A DNA stretch of 64,000 nucleotides from Bradyrhizobium lablabi. Its GTDB lineage: Bacteria > Pseudomonadota > Alphaproteobacteria > Rhizobiales > Xanthobacteraceae. The DNA lies in the NCBI RefSeq assembly GCF_900141755.1, contig NZ_LT670844.1:1054001-1118000 (forward strand). Reading direction: 5' to 3'. Position 1 is the stretch's first letter, and every line of letters starts with the position of its first letter. The notes beneath the pieces were generated by a model. The model did not search any database. It was not told the origin of the DNA and saw only the letters and a program-made list of their open reading frames with translations. This document shows positions 8,518-16,504 of this stretch, piece by piece. The position numbers and the translations under genes were made by a program.

Positions 8518-9045
8518 GTGGCGAATGCAGGTGTGAGAGGCCGGCCGATCGAGCCGTTGGTGCTGAGTGCGCAGGAGCGGGCGTACTTGGAGAGACAGGT
8601 TCGTCGTCACCGTGTTGCCCGGTCGCTATCTGAGCGGTGCCGCGCGATCCTGCGATGTGCGGACGGCTTGCCAAGCAAATCTGTGGCTGCCGAACTCGGC
8701 ATCCACGAACACACCGTTGGCAAGTGGCGCCGCCGGTTTTTGAAAGATCGCTGTGATGGCCTGCTCGACGAGGCCCGCCCTGGCCGCCCTCGAACCATCA
8801 ACGACGATCAGGTTGCTGCCGTGATTGAGCGGACGTTGCGCACGACGCCGGTCGACGCGACGCACTGGTCGATCCGCTCGATGGCTGCGGAAACTGGCTT
8901 TTCCCACACCACGATCCGTCGAATGTGGGCGGCGTTCGGCTTGCAGCCACACCGTAGCCAGACATTCAAGTTGTCGAGCGATCCGCTGTTCGTCGACAAG
9001 GTACGCGATATCGTCGGCCTCTACCTGTCCCCAGCAACTGGGTGA
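8518..9045 (+). pseudogene. IS630-family transposase, truncated after the HTH region
   Basis: GTG at 8518 (GGAGGAG 7 bases upstream) opens a 175-residue frame. It contains the IS630 N-terminal helix-turn-helix: LSERCRAILRCADGLPSKSV, AAELGIHEHTVGKWRRRFLK, RPGRPRTINDDQVAAVIERT, then WSIRSMAAETGFSHTTIRRM and FVDKVRDIVGLYLSP. The family continues into the DDE domain, but here the frame ends ATG* straight after LYLSP. All catalytic acids are missing, so it is inactive. The break joins it directly to an unrelated fragment at 9067. Confidence 0.85.
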
Positions 9046-9066
9046 TTGATGCGAGGGCTGTACGCA

Positions 9067-9256
9067 ATGGCGACTGCCAGTTCGATGACATCTGCGCAGT
9101 TACCTGTCCCGGAGGCGCGATATGCACGTAGCGGAGATTTCAGCATCACCTATCAGGTGATGGGCGAAGGCCCGATCGAGGCATATGTCTGCCGGTCAGC
9201 TACCGATACTTTCGATGGAGACGCTCGCGGCCTACCTCGCCTTCGTCCAACAGTGA
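9067..9256 (+). pseudogene. N-terminal fragment resembling an adenylate-cyclase-linked alpha/beta hydrolase
   Basis: The frame from ATG 9067 reads LPVPEARYARSGDFSITYQV then MGEGPIEAYVC. PETRYARSGDVxIAYQVxGxGPxD is the opening of proteins pairing an alpha/beta hydrolase with a class III adenylate cyclase. The similarity ends near 9200. It is a fragment. Confidence 0.5.
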
Positions 9257-9271
9257 ACCGGCGGTCTCGTG

Positions 9272-10162
9272 TCAGCGAGCAGCAGCCTTGCGCTGCGCGT
9301 TCAGGGATGGCGGGTTCAGGATCTCAGCGCTGCACAGCTGGGTGAACCGGTCGACGAAACGCTGCTCATCGGGTTCCGCGTAGATCGAAACCCACTCATC
9401 GGGCGTTGCGCGCGCCCGCGCCACAGCCAGCACATCCGCATCGTCTCCCACCAGCACGTGGAGAGGCCCCTCCTCGGTGGCCGCGCGGTAGATCGCTTCG
9501 GCCACGACGTCGGGCGACGTCCCGCCTTCCATCTGCGCCAAAAACAAGCGTGACGTCCGCGCCAGTCCCTGGCCGTAATCGGACACCTCGGGCACGGCCG
9601 GCTCGCGCTTACCCCAGATCGGAGTGAGGATCACGCCAGGTTGGATATTCGCGACACGGATGCCGAATGGCCTCACTTCCATGGCCAGCGTCTCGCTGAG
9701 GGTTGCGACGGCGGACTTCGTGGCGGCGTAGTAGCCGTGGCACGGGACCGTGATGCGCCCCGCTATCGATGTGACGTTGACGATCGCCCCAGCACGACGT
9801 TCGCGCAGGGAAGGCAGCACGGCCTGCATCATGCGCACGGCGCCGAAGACGTTGGTCTCGAACAGGGCGCGGATCTCCTCCATGGGCATCAGCTCCACCG
9901 CGGCGGACGAGGCGATGCCCGCGTTGTTCACCAGCACGTCCACGGGCCCCACCTGCGCCACGGCCTGCCGGACGGACTCGTCACGGTCCACATCGAGCGC
10001 GATCGGCGTGAGGGACAGTCCGTCGGCGACGGCGCGCTGCAACCCCTCGGACGCGGCGGGGTTACGCGCACCAGCGTAGACACGGAATCCACGTCGTGCG
10101 AACAGCAGCGCGGTTTCGAGCCCGATGCCCGTGCTCGTACCGGTAATCAATGCAGAAAGCAT
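9272..10162 (-). CDS. Short-chain dehydrogenase/reductase
   Basis: A 296-residue classical SDR. It shows the cofactor loop GTSTGIG (residues 8-14), LDVDRDESV, the structural NNAG near 89, the catalytic serine in VNVTSIAGR, and YYAATKSAVATLSETLA with the YxxxK dyad. Thr-Gly-x3-Gly-x-Gly followed by a basic residue (GARNPAAS) suggests NADP(H). The ATG at 10162 follows GGAAGGAAGGAC, a strong ribosome site. The substrate is unknown. It faces fragments on both sides; its 3' end overlaps none. Confidence 0.88.
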   Translation of the reverse strand: MLSALITGTSTGIGLETALLFARRGFRVYAGARNPAASEGLQRAVADGLSLTPIALDVDRDESVRQAVAQVGPVDVLVNNAGIASSAAVELMPMEEIRALFETNVFGAVRMMQAVLPSLRERRAGAIVNVTSIAGRITVPCHGYYAATKSAVATLSETLAMEVRPFGIRVANIQPGVILTPIWGKREPAVPEVSDYGQGLARTSRLFLAQMEGGTSPDVVAEAIYRAATEEGPLHVLVGDDADVLAVARARATPDEWVSIYAEPDEQRFVDRFTQLCSAEILNPPSLNAQRKAAAR

Positions 10163-10239
10163 GTCCTTCCTTCCATGTGTGTTGCGGCATCGGATACTTC
10201 CGACCGATTGGCCAGCTCGCGGCTTTCCTCATTCGCCTG

Positions 10240-10491
10240 TCATTTGGCGAGAAATGCCCCCAGGCGACCAACGGCCTTGGGTGCCTCGAAGAACAGCAAA
10301 TGCCCCGCCCCTTCGAATGTCTCGATCTCGCTCGTCGAAATAAGCGACGTCCAGACCTTTGCTTGTTCGACTGGTGTGACGCGATCCTTGGTCCCCCACA
10401 GGATCAGAGTCGGCACCCTAATCCACTTCAGCCACCGGCTAAGCTTCGGATCGTACTCTTTGTCCCAAATGATACGCGCGAGCGATGTCAA
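10240..10491 (-). pseudogene. Alpha/beta hydrolase, C-terminal fragment
   Basis: A minus-strand frame of 83 residues carries VPTLILWGTKDRVTPVEQAK (the acid Asp after strand 6) and FEGAGHLLFFEAPKAV (catalytic His). The nucleophile half is missing. It starts exactly where the plus-strand luciferase-like fragment begins, so a rearrangement joined two gene interiors here. Confidence 0.7.
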
Positions 10492-10925
10492 TGCTTACGG
10501 AGCGCGCAAAAATATGCGTGTTCGGCACCCCTATAGCTCTCACATATCCGCATCGGTTGGCGGAAGAATATGCGATGCTCGATGTCATGTCGGGCGGTCG
10601 GCTTGAATGCGCGTTTCCGCTCGGGACCGGCATGGAATATTGGGTCAATCCGGTCAATCCGAGCTTTTCGCGTGAGCGGTTTCGCGAAGGCATGGATATC
10701 CTGATGCAGGCGTGGACCCAGCCCGGCCCCAGTCGCTACGACGGGGAGTTTTATCAATATAAATATCTCAACCCATTCCCGCTTCCGTACCAAAAGCCGC
10801 ATCCGAAGATTTATGTCGTCGGTTCTGGAACAGAGGAAACAGTCAACTACGCCGCCGAGAAGGGCTACGGATACTCCCAGGTGGCGCAGGCATCGGCCGT
10901 TAGCAATGGTAAAGGCCAGATATAA
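10485..10925 (+). pseudogene. Luciferase-like flavin monooxygenase, internal fragment
   Basis: The frame encodes TERAKICVFGTPIALTYPHR, LAEEYAMLDVMSGGRLECAF, and HPKIYVVGSGTEETVNYAAE. These are the central part of bacterial-luciferase-like (LLM) flavin-dependent monooxygenases. About 60 N-terminal residues are missing, and the protein stops after VAQASAVSNGKGQI, so roughly 145 of some 350 residues remain. Its TAA overlaps the ATG of the GMC oxidoreductase (taATG at 10923-10927), so its translation could still drive that gene. Confidence 0.75.
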
Positions 10926-12565
10926 TGAGCAGTGCCAGGTTTGAATCTGATCCCGAGCAGAACGCTCACACGGCAGGATTTGCCGAACGGGTACGTGCCG
11001 ACCAACAAAAACTCACGGCTGAACTAAAGCCGCACTATGACTTCATCGTCTGCGGATCTGGCTCATCTGGTTCGGTGGTAGCGCGCCGATTGGCCGAGAA
11101 CGCAGACGTCAGCGTTCTCCTGCTGGAGGCCGGCGGCAGCGACGATATGCCAAGCGTCATAGAGGCAGGCCAATGGCCTCTGAACCTTGGCAGCGAACGT
11201 GACTGGGCTTTTAGGGCCCAGCCCAATCCACACCTTAACGGACGCTCCATTCCGCTGAATATGGGCAAGGTGCTTGGCGGTGGATCCAGCATCAACGTCA
11301 TGGCCTGGGCGCGCGGGCACAAGAATGACTGGGATTTCTTCGCGGCTGAGGCTCGGGACGCCGCATGGAGCTACCAATCGGTACTGAACATCTATCGCCG
11401 CATCGAGGATTGGCATGGCGCGCCGGACCCAAAATATCGCGGGACGGGAGGACCGGTTTTTGTTCAGCCCGCGCCAGACCCCAATCCGGTGGCCCCTGCC
11501 ATGGTCGAAGGCGCACGCTCGGTTGGCATTCCAACCTTCCAAAACCAGAACGGGCTGATGATGGAAGGTGATGGCGGTGCCTCCATCATGGACTTGCGAG
11601 TCCGCGACGGAATGCGGCAATCCGTATTCCGTTCCTATGTTTTCCCCTATATGGGCCGGCCCAACCTGACGGTGCTCTCTCACGCACTGGTCACCCGGAT
11701 TGTCATGAGCGGTAAGCAAGCCAGCGGCGTGGAGATCGTCCATGACGGAAAGGTTCAACGCATCGCCGCCGAAGCGGAGGTCGTGCTATCGTTGGGCGCG
11801 ATCCACACGCCAAAGGTGCTGATGCTGTCCGGAATTGGTGACCAAACCGAACTGCAACGACTGGGAATAGCTGTCGTGCAACACCTTCAAGGCGTCGGGG
11901 AAAACTTCCAGGACCATGTCGGCTTTGGGTGTGTTTGGGAGTATCCGGAGCCACTCGCTCCGCGCAACAACATGGCTGAAGCGACGTTCTTCTGGAAGAG
12001 CGATCCTAACCTCGATACCCCGGATCTGCACACCTGCCAGGGTGAAATGCCGATGTCCACTGCAGAGACGGCCACGCAATTCAGCCCACCGGCAGGTTCG
12101 TGGACATTGTTTGCAGGCCTCGCGCGGCCGAAGAGCCGAGGCCGCATCCGCCTGACGGGAGCCAATCCTGGTGACCCGATCGAGATCGAGGCCAGTACAT
12201 TGGCGCACCCGGATGATATGAAGGCCGCGATAGCGTGCGTGGAGCTTTGCCGCGAAATCGGCAACTCAGGTCCACTGAGCCCTTTCGTGAAGCGGGAGGT
12301 GATGCCAGGCAATCTCAAAGGCGCTGCGCTCGAGAACTTCATCCGAGACGCCGCAAGCAGCTATTGGCATCAGACATGTACCGCCAAGATGGGACACGAC
12401 GCGATGGCGGTGGTGGACGGCTCTCTCAAGGTCCATGGGATCGATAATCTTCGTATCGCTGACGGTTCGATCATGCCGCGCATCACAACGGGCAATACGA
12501 TGGCGCCATGCGTCGTCATCGGCGAGCGTGCCGCAGAGATACTGAAGATTGCCCACGGCGCTTGA
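10925..12565 (+). CDS. GMC-family FAD-dependent oxidoreductase
   Basis: A 546-residue glucose-methanol-choline oxidoreductase. The FAD dinucleotide-binding loop is VCGSGSSGSVVARRLAE near 42-58, followed by LLLEAGG. The GMC signature 1 region is GKVLGGGSSINVMAWARG near 114-131. Signature 2 is SLGAIHTPKVLMLSGIG. The catalytic histidine lies in SSYWHQTCTAKMG near 480, and the second position in TTGNTMAPC is Asn, as in many members. Such enzymes oxidise alcohols (choline, long-chain or aromatic alcohols); the substrate is not evident. No signal peptide. The start ATG overlaps the stop of the luciferase-like fragment and lacks a good ribosome site of its own. Confidence 0.9.
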   Translation: MSSARFESDPEQNAHTAGFAERVRADQQKLTAELKPHYDFIVCGSGSSGSVVARRLAENADVSVLLLEAGGSDDMPSVIEAGQWPLNLGSERDWAFRAQPNPHLNGRSIPLNMGKVLGGGSSINVMAWARGHKNDWDFFAAEARDAAWSYQSVLNIYRRIEDWHGAPDPKYRGTGGPVFVQPAPDPNPVAPAMVEGARSVGIPTFQNQNGLMMEGDGGASIMDLRVRDGMRQSVFRSYVFPYMGRPNLTVLSHALVTRIVMSGKQASGVEIVHDGKVQRIAAEAEVVLSLGAIHTPKVLMLSGIGDQTELQRLGIAVVQHLQGVGENFQDHVGFGCVWEYPEPLAPRNNMAEATFFWKSDPNLDTPDLHTCQGEMPMSTAETATQFSPPAGSWTLFAGLARPKSRGRIRLTGANPGDPIEIEASTLAHPDDMKAAIACVELCREIGNSGPLSPFVKREVMPGNLKGAALENFIRDAASSYWHQTCTAKMGHDAMAVVDGSLKVHGIDNLRIADGSIMPRITTGNTMAPCVVIGERAAEILKIAHGA

Positions 12566-12566
12566 G

Positions 12567-12717
12567 TGTGAATCGGCGTGGCCTTTGACCCCCAATCGGC
12601 GCCCAAGGCTGCCCCCACCCCACGTGTCATAAGCGCAGCAACTCATTCCAGATTCTGGCGCCGCACGAGGGTCAATGTTGGACGCCGAAAGGGGTCAATA
12701 TTCGGAGCCGAAACACA
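12567..12717. mobile_element. IS21-like short remnant, 151 bp
   Basis: Begins TGTGAATCGGCGTGG and ends GAGCCGAAACACA; the outer ends are imperfect inverted repeats (TGTGNNTCGGC). Inside are repeated TTGACCCC and TCGGCG blocks, including GAGGGTCAATGTTGGACGCC near the right end. This is the multiple-repeat design of IS21-type ends. No gene inside and no target duplication seen. The left end lies one base after the GMC stop codon. Confidence 0.6.
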
Positions 12718-12759
12718 GCCACGCATAGCCAGAGTGATCTCAGCGCCGGACCTAATCTC

Positions 12760-13545
12760 ATGAGCGATGCTCCGAAGCTGCCGAGACCGTTCGATAGACC
12801 GGACCGGGCAAAGAGCGACGAAAGTCGCGACCCTGGGTGCATCCTGGTTGTCGACGACGATCCCATGCTGAGGCAGATGGTCGTCAACTATCTCAATGAG
12901 AACAACATGCGCGCCGTCTCGGCCGCTGGGCGTCAGGAGATGGCGCGTCACTTCGCCGAAAGTGAGCCGAATCTGGTGATTCTCGATCTTCGTCTCGGCG
13001 AGGAGGACGGGCTCGACCTGCTGCGCGAGATCCGCTCGCACTCCGACGTCCCCGTAATCATCGCGACCGGTCAACGCTCCGACGAAATTGATCGGATCGT
13101 GGGCCTCGAGCTGGGTGCGGACTACTACATCGTAAAACCATTCAGTCTCAGAGAATTGTTTGCACGCATCCGCGCCGTATTGCGGCGACAGGAAATGGGG
13201 CGAGCTGTACGCGCTTGTGATCCGGAGCGCGGCGGATACAGATTCGATGGCTGGCGGCTTGATCGTCGCGGCCGAAGACTCGTAGACCGCAATGAGGCGC
13301 CGGTCCGGCTGAGCAAAGGTGAGTATGCCTTGTTGCTCGCCTTTCTCGAAGCACCGCAGCGGCCTCTCACGCGCGAGCACCTGTTGCAGGCGACGCGAAT
13401 TCACGAAGATATCTTCGACCGAAGCATCGACGTCCAGGTCTTGCGGCTGCGGCGTAAACTGGAGATCGATCCGAGTTCGCCACGCGCAATCCAGACGGAG
13501 CGCGGCGTCGGCTACGTCTTCGCGCTGCCGGTCGAACCGTTTTGA
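12760..13545 (+). CDS. OmpR/PhoB-type response regulator, orphan
   Basis: 261 residues. A receiver domain spans about residues 25-145 with the acidic pair in VVDDDP, the phospho-acceptor D76 in VILDLRLG, and the conserved Lys in YYIVKPFS. A winged-helix output domain follows, with LSKGEYALLLAFLEAPQRPL, TREHLLQATR, DRSIDVQVLRLRRKLE and RGVGYVFALP. It is a DNA-binding transcription factor. No histidine kinase lies nearby, so the partner is elsewhere. It sits between two short IS21-like remnants (12567 and 14157). The first 25 residues before the receiver are an extra tail. Confidence 0.9.
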   Translation: MSDAPKLPRPFDRPDRAKSDESRDPGCILVVDDDPMLRQMVVNYLNENNMRAVSAAGRQEMARHFAESEPNLVILDLRLGEEDGLDLLREIRSHSDVPVIIATGQRSDEIDRIVGLELGADYYIVKPFSLRELFARIRAVLRRQEMGRAVRACDPERGGYRFDGWRLDRRGRRLVDRNEAPVRLSKGEYALLLAFLEAPQRPLTREHLLQATRIHEDIFDRSIDVQVLRLRRKLEIDPSSPRAIQTERGVGYVFALPVEPF

Positions 13546-13672
13546 ACGAGCGGACTATCAATGATGAAAATATGGCGCCGCAACTGCAGTCGTAACTGAA
13601 TTGTTCGAGGCAGAGATAATCCCGTAACCGATAGTCATCAGATTGGTCTCGTCACCAGTCTGGGAGAATCTC

Positions 13673-13972
13673 ATGTTGTCGAAAAAGAAATCGTCGGTCT
13701 ACCAGAACAAAAGCAGCAGCCAGCACTGCGCTCTGAGGGGTAGCGACGCGAACTTCGAGCTAATCGACAACAACCTCGCCGCGGATCAGAAATTCGCGCG
13801 GACTGGTCAACGTGTGTTCGGTTTCGGAAAGCTCGCTGCCGTGGCGAGGGACACAGTCATTTCCGAAATCCTCCGCAACGTCGCGACGCGGCTTGCATCC
13901 TATAAGGACCCTGAGGGTCTCAGGGTACTCGACGAATTGCCGCGCGACGCGCTGAGCAAGATCGGCACTTAG
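13673..13972 (+). CDS. Hypothetical protein
   Basis: A 99-residue frame from ATG 13673, chosen because GGGAGA lies 6 bases upstream (a longer frame starts at 13643). It is basic and serine-rich at the start (MLSKKKSSVYQNKSSS), then FGFGKLAAVARDTVISEILR and VLDELPRDALSKIGT. No known domain was recognised. The stop is followed at once by the interspersed repeat at 13975, so the repeat may have set the present 3' end. Confidence 0.4.
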   Translation: MLSKKKSSVYQNKSSSQHCALRGSDANFELIDNNLAADQKFARTGQRVFGFGKLAAVARDTVISEILRNVATRLASYKDPEGLRVLDELPRDALSKIGT

Positions 13973-13974
13973 CA

Positions 13975-14024
13975 GACCTCGGTGTTTCGGCGTATGTCCG
14001 CTTCGCGCCAATAGCGGCCGTACG
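13975..14024. repeat. Interspersed palindromic repeat, copy 2
   Basis: Same family as 2705-2751. Here GTATGTCCGCT and AGCGGCCGTAC can pair over 11 positions including two G-U pairs, with loop TCGCGCCAAT, so the transcript could fold into a hairpin. It lies directly after the stop codon of the gene at 13673. Confidence 0.75.
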
Positions 14025-14156
14025 ATCAGTTTTCCAGGCTAGGCGATAGCTTCACGTGCCCGCCCGAGGAATGAATACCCTAATAGTCCCCAGGCCGCTC
14101 GCCAGCGCCGCCTCGACCGTGCCCATGTCCCGCCCGCGGTAGAGTGCTTCGCCGGA

Positions 14157-14228
14157 TGTCAATCGGCTTTCAAATTTTGGACGCCGATCCCCCGGCTCAG
14201 GGGGTCAAATATTGCAGGCCGAATGACA
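14157..14228. mobile_element. IS21-like short remnant, 72 bp
   Basis: Ends are TGTCAATCGGC (14157-14167) and GCCGAATGACA (14218-14228), 10 of 11 matching as inverted repeats. Between them are TTGGACGCCGATCCCCC and GGGGGTCAAATATT, the same block style as 12567-12717. No gene, no clear target duplication. Just upstream the minus strand 14056-14158 has a 34-codon open stretch (GRDMGTVEAALASGLG) that I cannot assign. Confidence 0.55.
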
Positions 14229-14636
14229 TCCCGTGTTTCGTGCGCTTTCCTTGTGTACATGCCGCCGCCACTACCCCAGCGCAGCGTCTGAACGTATCGT
14301 TTCGCTCATTTCATCCAGACGTATCAGTCTTTCCCGATAGGGTTGTTGAGTCGACCTGCGCATTGTCCTTTTCGAGGCTTGCTCGGCGTTCACTCGCGTT
14401 ACGGCCTGCACACTCGCGCTGTCACCAATTCGTGACACGCTAACCGAAGGCTTCAGCTATTTCGTCACCTCCATAGCTGCTCCGGCTGCTTCCGGCTGGA
14501 GCGTTTGCCGGGTGGGACTTGCACCCACTGGAAAGCGCCGCCTTGTCACGGCGCACACCCGAAGCCGACATTTGCATCATGCACAGATGGCGAAAGCAGA
14601 GCTGCTCTCGCCATTTGCTGTTGCGGTGTGTGCGAA
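14229..14636. other. Gap with no recognised gene
   Basis: Both strands were read. There is a 6-bp hairpin GCGCCG/CGGCGC near 14540-14560 and the motif GCCGGGTGGGACTTGCACCC, which I have met as recurring intergenic sequence in Bradyrhizobium-type genomes. It does not form a tRNA. I cannot name this stretch; it may be the tail of a mobile element. Confidence 0.3.
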
Positions 14637-16331
14637 TTATGGTGTGCCGCCGTACATTTCCCTAAGTCGGCTGTGCGCGAAGGCAAGGGCCGGTGGCATG
14701 TCCATTTTGCCGCCGATGATCTCGATATACGCCCCGGTTTTGCTGGCGCGTGCAGCCTTCATCGCGTCATCGAGATCCCCGAGCGTGGTCACACGCGCCG
14801 TATACCAATCTGCGCATCCGAGCGCCTTGGGCAATTCGGCGTAGTTCCACGGCGCGAGGTCATTGTAAGTCCAGTCCGGGTTTTCTTCCAGCGCGCGCTC
14901 AATCAGATAACCGCCGTTGTTGAGTACGAATACGATGACGTTTGCTCCGAACCGCCCCATGGCGCCGATATCGTTCGCGGTCAGTTGATGAGATCCTTCG
15001 CCGGTAATCAGAACGGTACGCCTGCCGGGATCAGCAAGCGCGATACCGAACGCGGCAGGCGTCGCCCAGCCGATCGATCCCCACAGAACTTGTGCTTCTA
15101 CCCTGAGGCCGTCCGGAAGTGTCGTTGGTGTCATGCCGAGGCTCGTGCTGCCGGTCTCGAGAACGACCGTGTCTCCCGCGCGCAGGAACGCTGCGTAACG
15201 GGGATACAGCGCGACCATTGTGATCTTGTCGGATGGGTTCCCCGTCACCGGCGCAAGTTCTTGCCGCGCTCCCCGGTATGGTGCCGATGACGGTTTGAGC
15301 TTGGCCAGCTCAGACAGAACGTCCGCAAGCCGGACACCGGCGATGACTTCGTCTCCGATCCTGACATCGCCGAGGCCGACGGTAATAAACCGGGACAGAT
15401 CGAGCTGGGCGGAATAGGCCGCCGTGGTGATGTCATTAAAATTGACACCGCCCAGATCGAGGACGAGATCGGCGCCTTCGACGATTTGGCGCGTTTTCGG
15501 ATCTGACACGGCGCCGGCATACATGCCGGCAAACTGCGGATGGCCCTCGTCGAGGACGCATTTTTCCATCAGCGTTGTGGCGAAAGGACAGCCCAGCGCT
15601 TCGATAGTTTTCTGTGCCTGCTTCTGCAAGCCGAGCCGCAAAATTGTGAAGGCCGGAAATGCGACGACGGATTTTGCTTTGTTGATGCGCTCTTCGATGA
15701 TTGCCATCGCCTTCCGCAACGCCACCTCGTTTGATCGAGGCACGATTGGCTTCACGTCAGCCGACATGACTGGGGACAGAGCATAGTCTGACGGCACGGC
15801 GATATAGGCCGGCTGATTGTTGCGGCGCGCCTCCCCGATGACGCGTTCCATTTCGACAACGCAGTTCTCTGGATTGATGATGGCATGACAGCACGCGGCA
15901 TCGGCGGACAGGTCGACGAAATTGCCGAAGACGCCGTCGCCGAGGGTGTGATGGGCAATCTTGTGTAAGCGCTGATGCTGATAGGAGGGCATTCCCACGA
16001 TGTGAAAGACCAGTGATCGTTCGGCCTTGGCGCCCATCACGCCGTTCAAGGCCGATAGCTCGCCGACGCCATAGGTCGTCACCAACATCGCCGCGCCCCG
16101 GACACGCGCATAGCCGTCCGCCGCGTAAGACGCATTCAACTCGTTGGCACAGCCGATCCACTTCACCTTCGCGCTGCTATCGACCGCATCGCAGATCGGA
16201 AACACATAATCGCCGGCAACACCAAAGCAGTGGTTGATTCCCTCTGCCGAAAGGCGCTCGACGATATAATCGGCGACGCTGACCGCCTTCACCATTCCCG
16301 ACCTTTCGGCCTGTCGAACTTGGTTAGTCAT
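14637..16331 (-). CDS. Pyruvate/indolepyruvate decarboxylase-type TPP enzyme
   Basis: 564 residues from ATG 16331, chosen for AGGAGAATGCC just upstream rather than the 50-residue-longer frame. It is a thiamine-diphosphate 2-oxoacid decarboxylase of the PDC/IPDC/PPDC group: the cofactor-activating E64 in CANELNASYAADGYAR, and the HH pair H127-H128 (AHHTLGDG), which separates this group from acetolactate synthases. The TPP/Mg motif is GEGSHQLTANDIG with LNNGGYLIE. Likely product is an aldehyde from a 2-oxo acid; which acid cannot be told. It is the last gene of the leftward acyl-CoA/PHA operon, 173 bases after the acyl-CoA dehydrogenase. Confidence 0.85.
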   Translation of the reverse strand: MTNQVRQAERSGMVKAVSVADYIVERLSAEGINHCFGVAGDYVFPICDAVDSSAKVKWIGCANELNASYAADGYARVRGAAMLVTTYGVGELSALNGVMGAKAERSLVFHIVGMPSYQHQRLHKIAHHTLGDGVFGNFVDLSADAACCHAIINPENCVVEMERVIGEARRNNQPAYIAVPSDYALSPVMSADVKPIVPRSNEVALRKAMAIIEERINKAKSVVAFPAFTILRLGLQKQAQKTIEALGCPFATTLMEKCVLDEGHPQFAGMYAGAVSDPKTRQIVEGADLVLDLGGVNFNDITTAAYSAQLDLSRFITVGLGDVRIGDEVIAGVRLADVLSELAKLKPSSAPYRGARQELAPVTGNPSDKITMVALYPRYAAFLRAGDTVVLETGSTSLGMTPTTLPDGLRVEAQVLWGSIGWATPAAFGIALADPGRRTVLITGEGSHQLTANDIGAMGRFGANVIVFVLNNGGYLIERALEENPDWTYNDLAPWNYAELPKALGCADWYTARVTTLGDLDDAMKAARASKTGAYIEIIGGKMDMPPALAFAHSRLREMYGGTP

Positions 16332-16504
16332 GGCATTCTCCTTTTCACCATTGTGCACCACAGCGTGAGATTCGATCCTTATATCCCTTCGTTTAGTGAG
16401 CCACGCCGCGTCGATGGACGAGCTAATCCGGAAAAGGTGTCGCCGAACCGTGAAAACTCCGACTAGCAGGTTTGGGCCCACGAGCGAGGCACCTGGGTGG
16501 GTGC

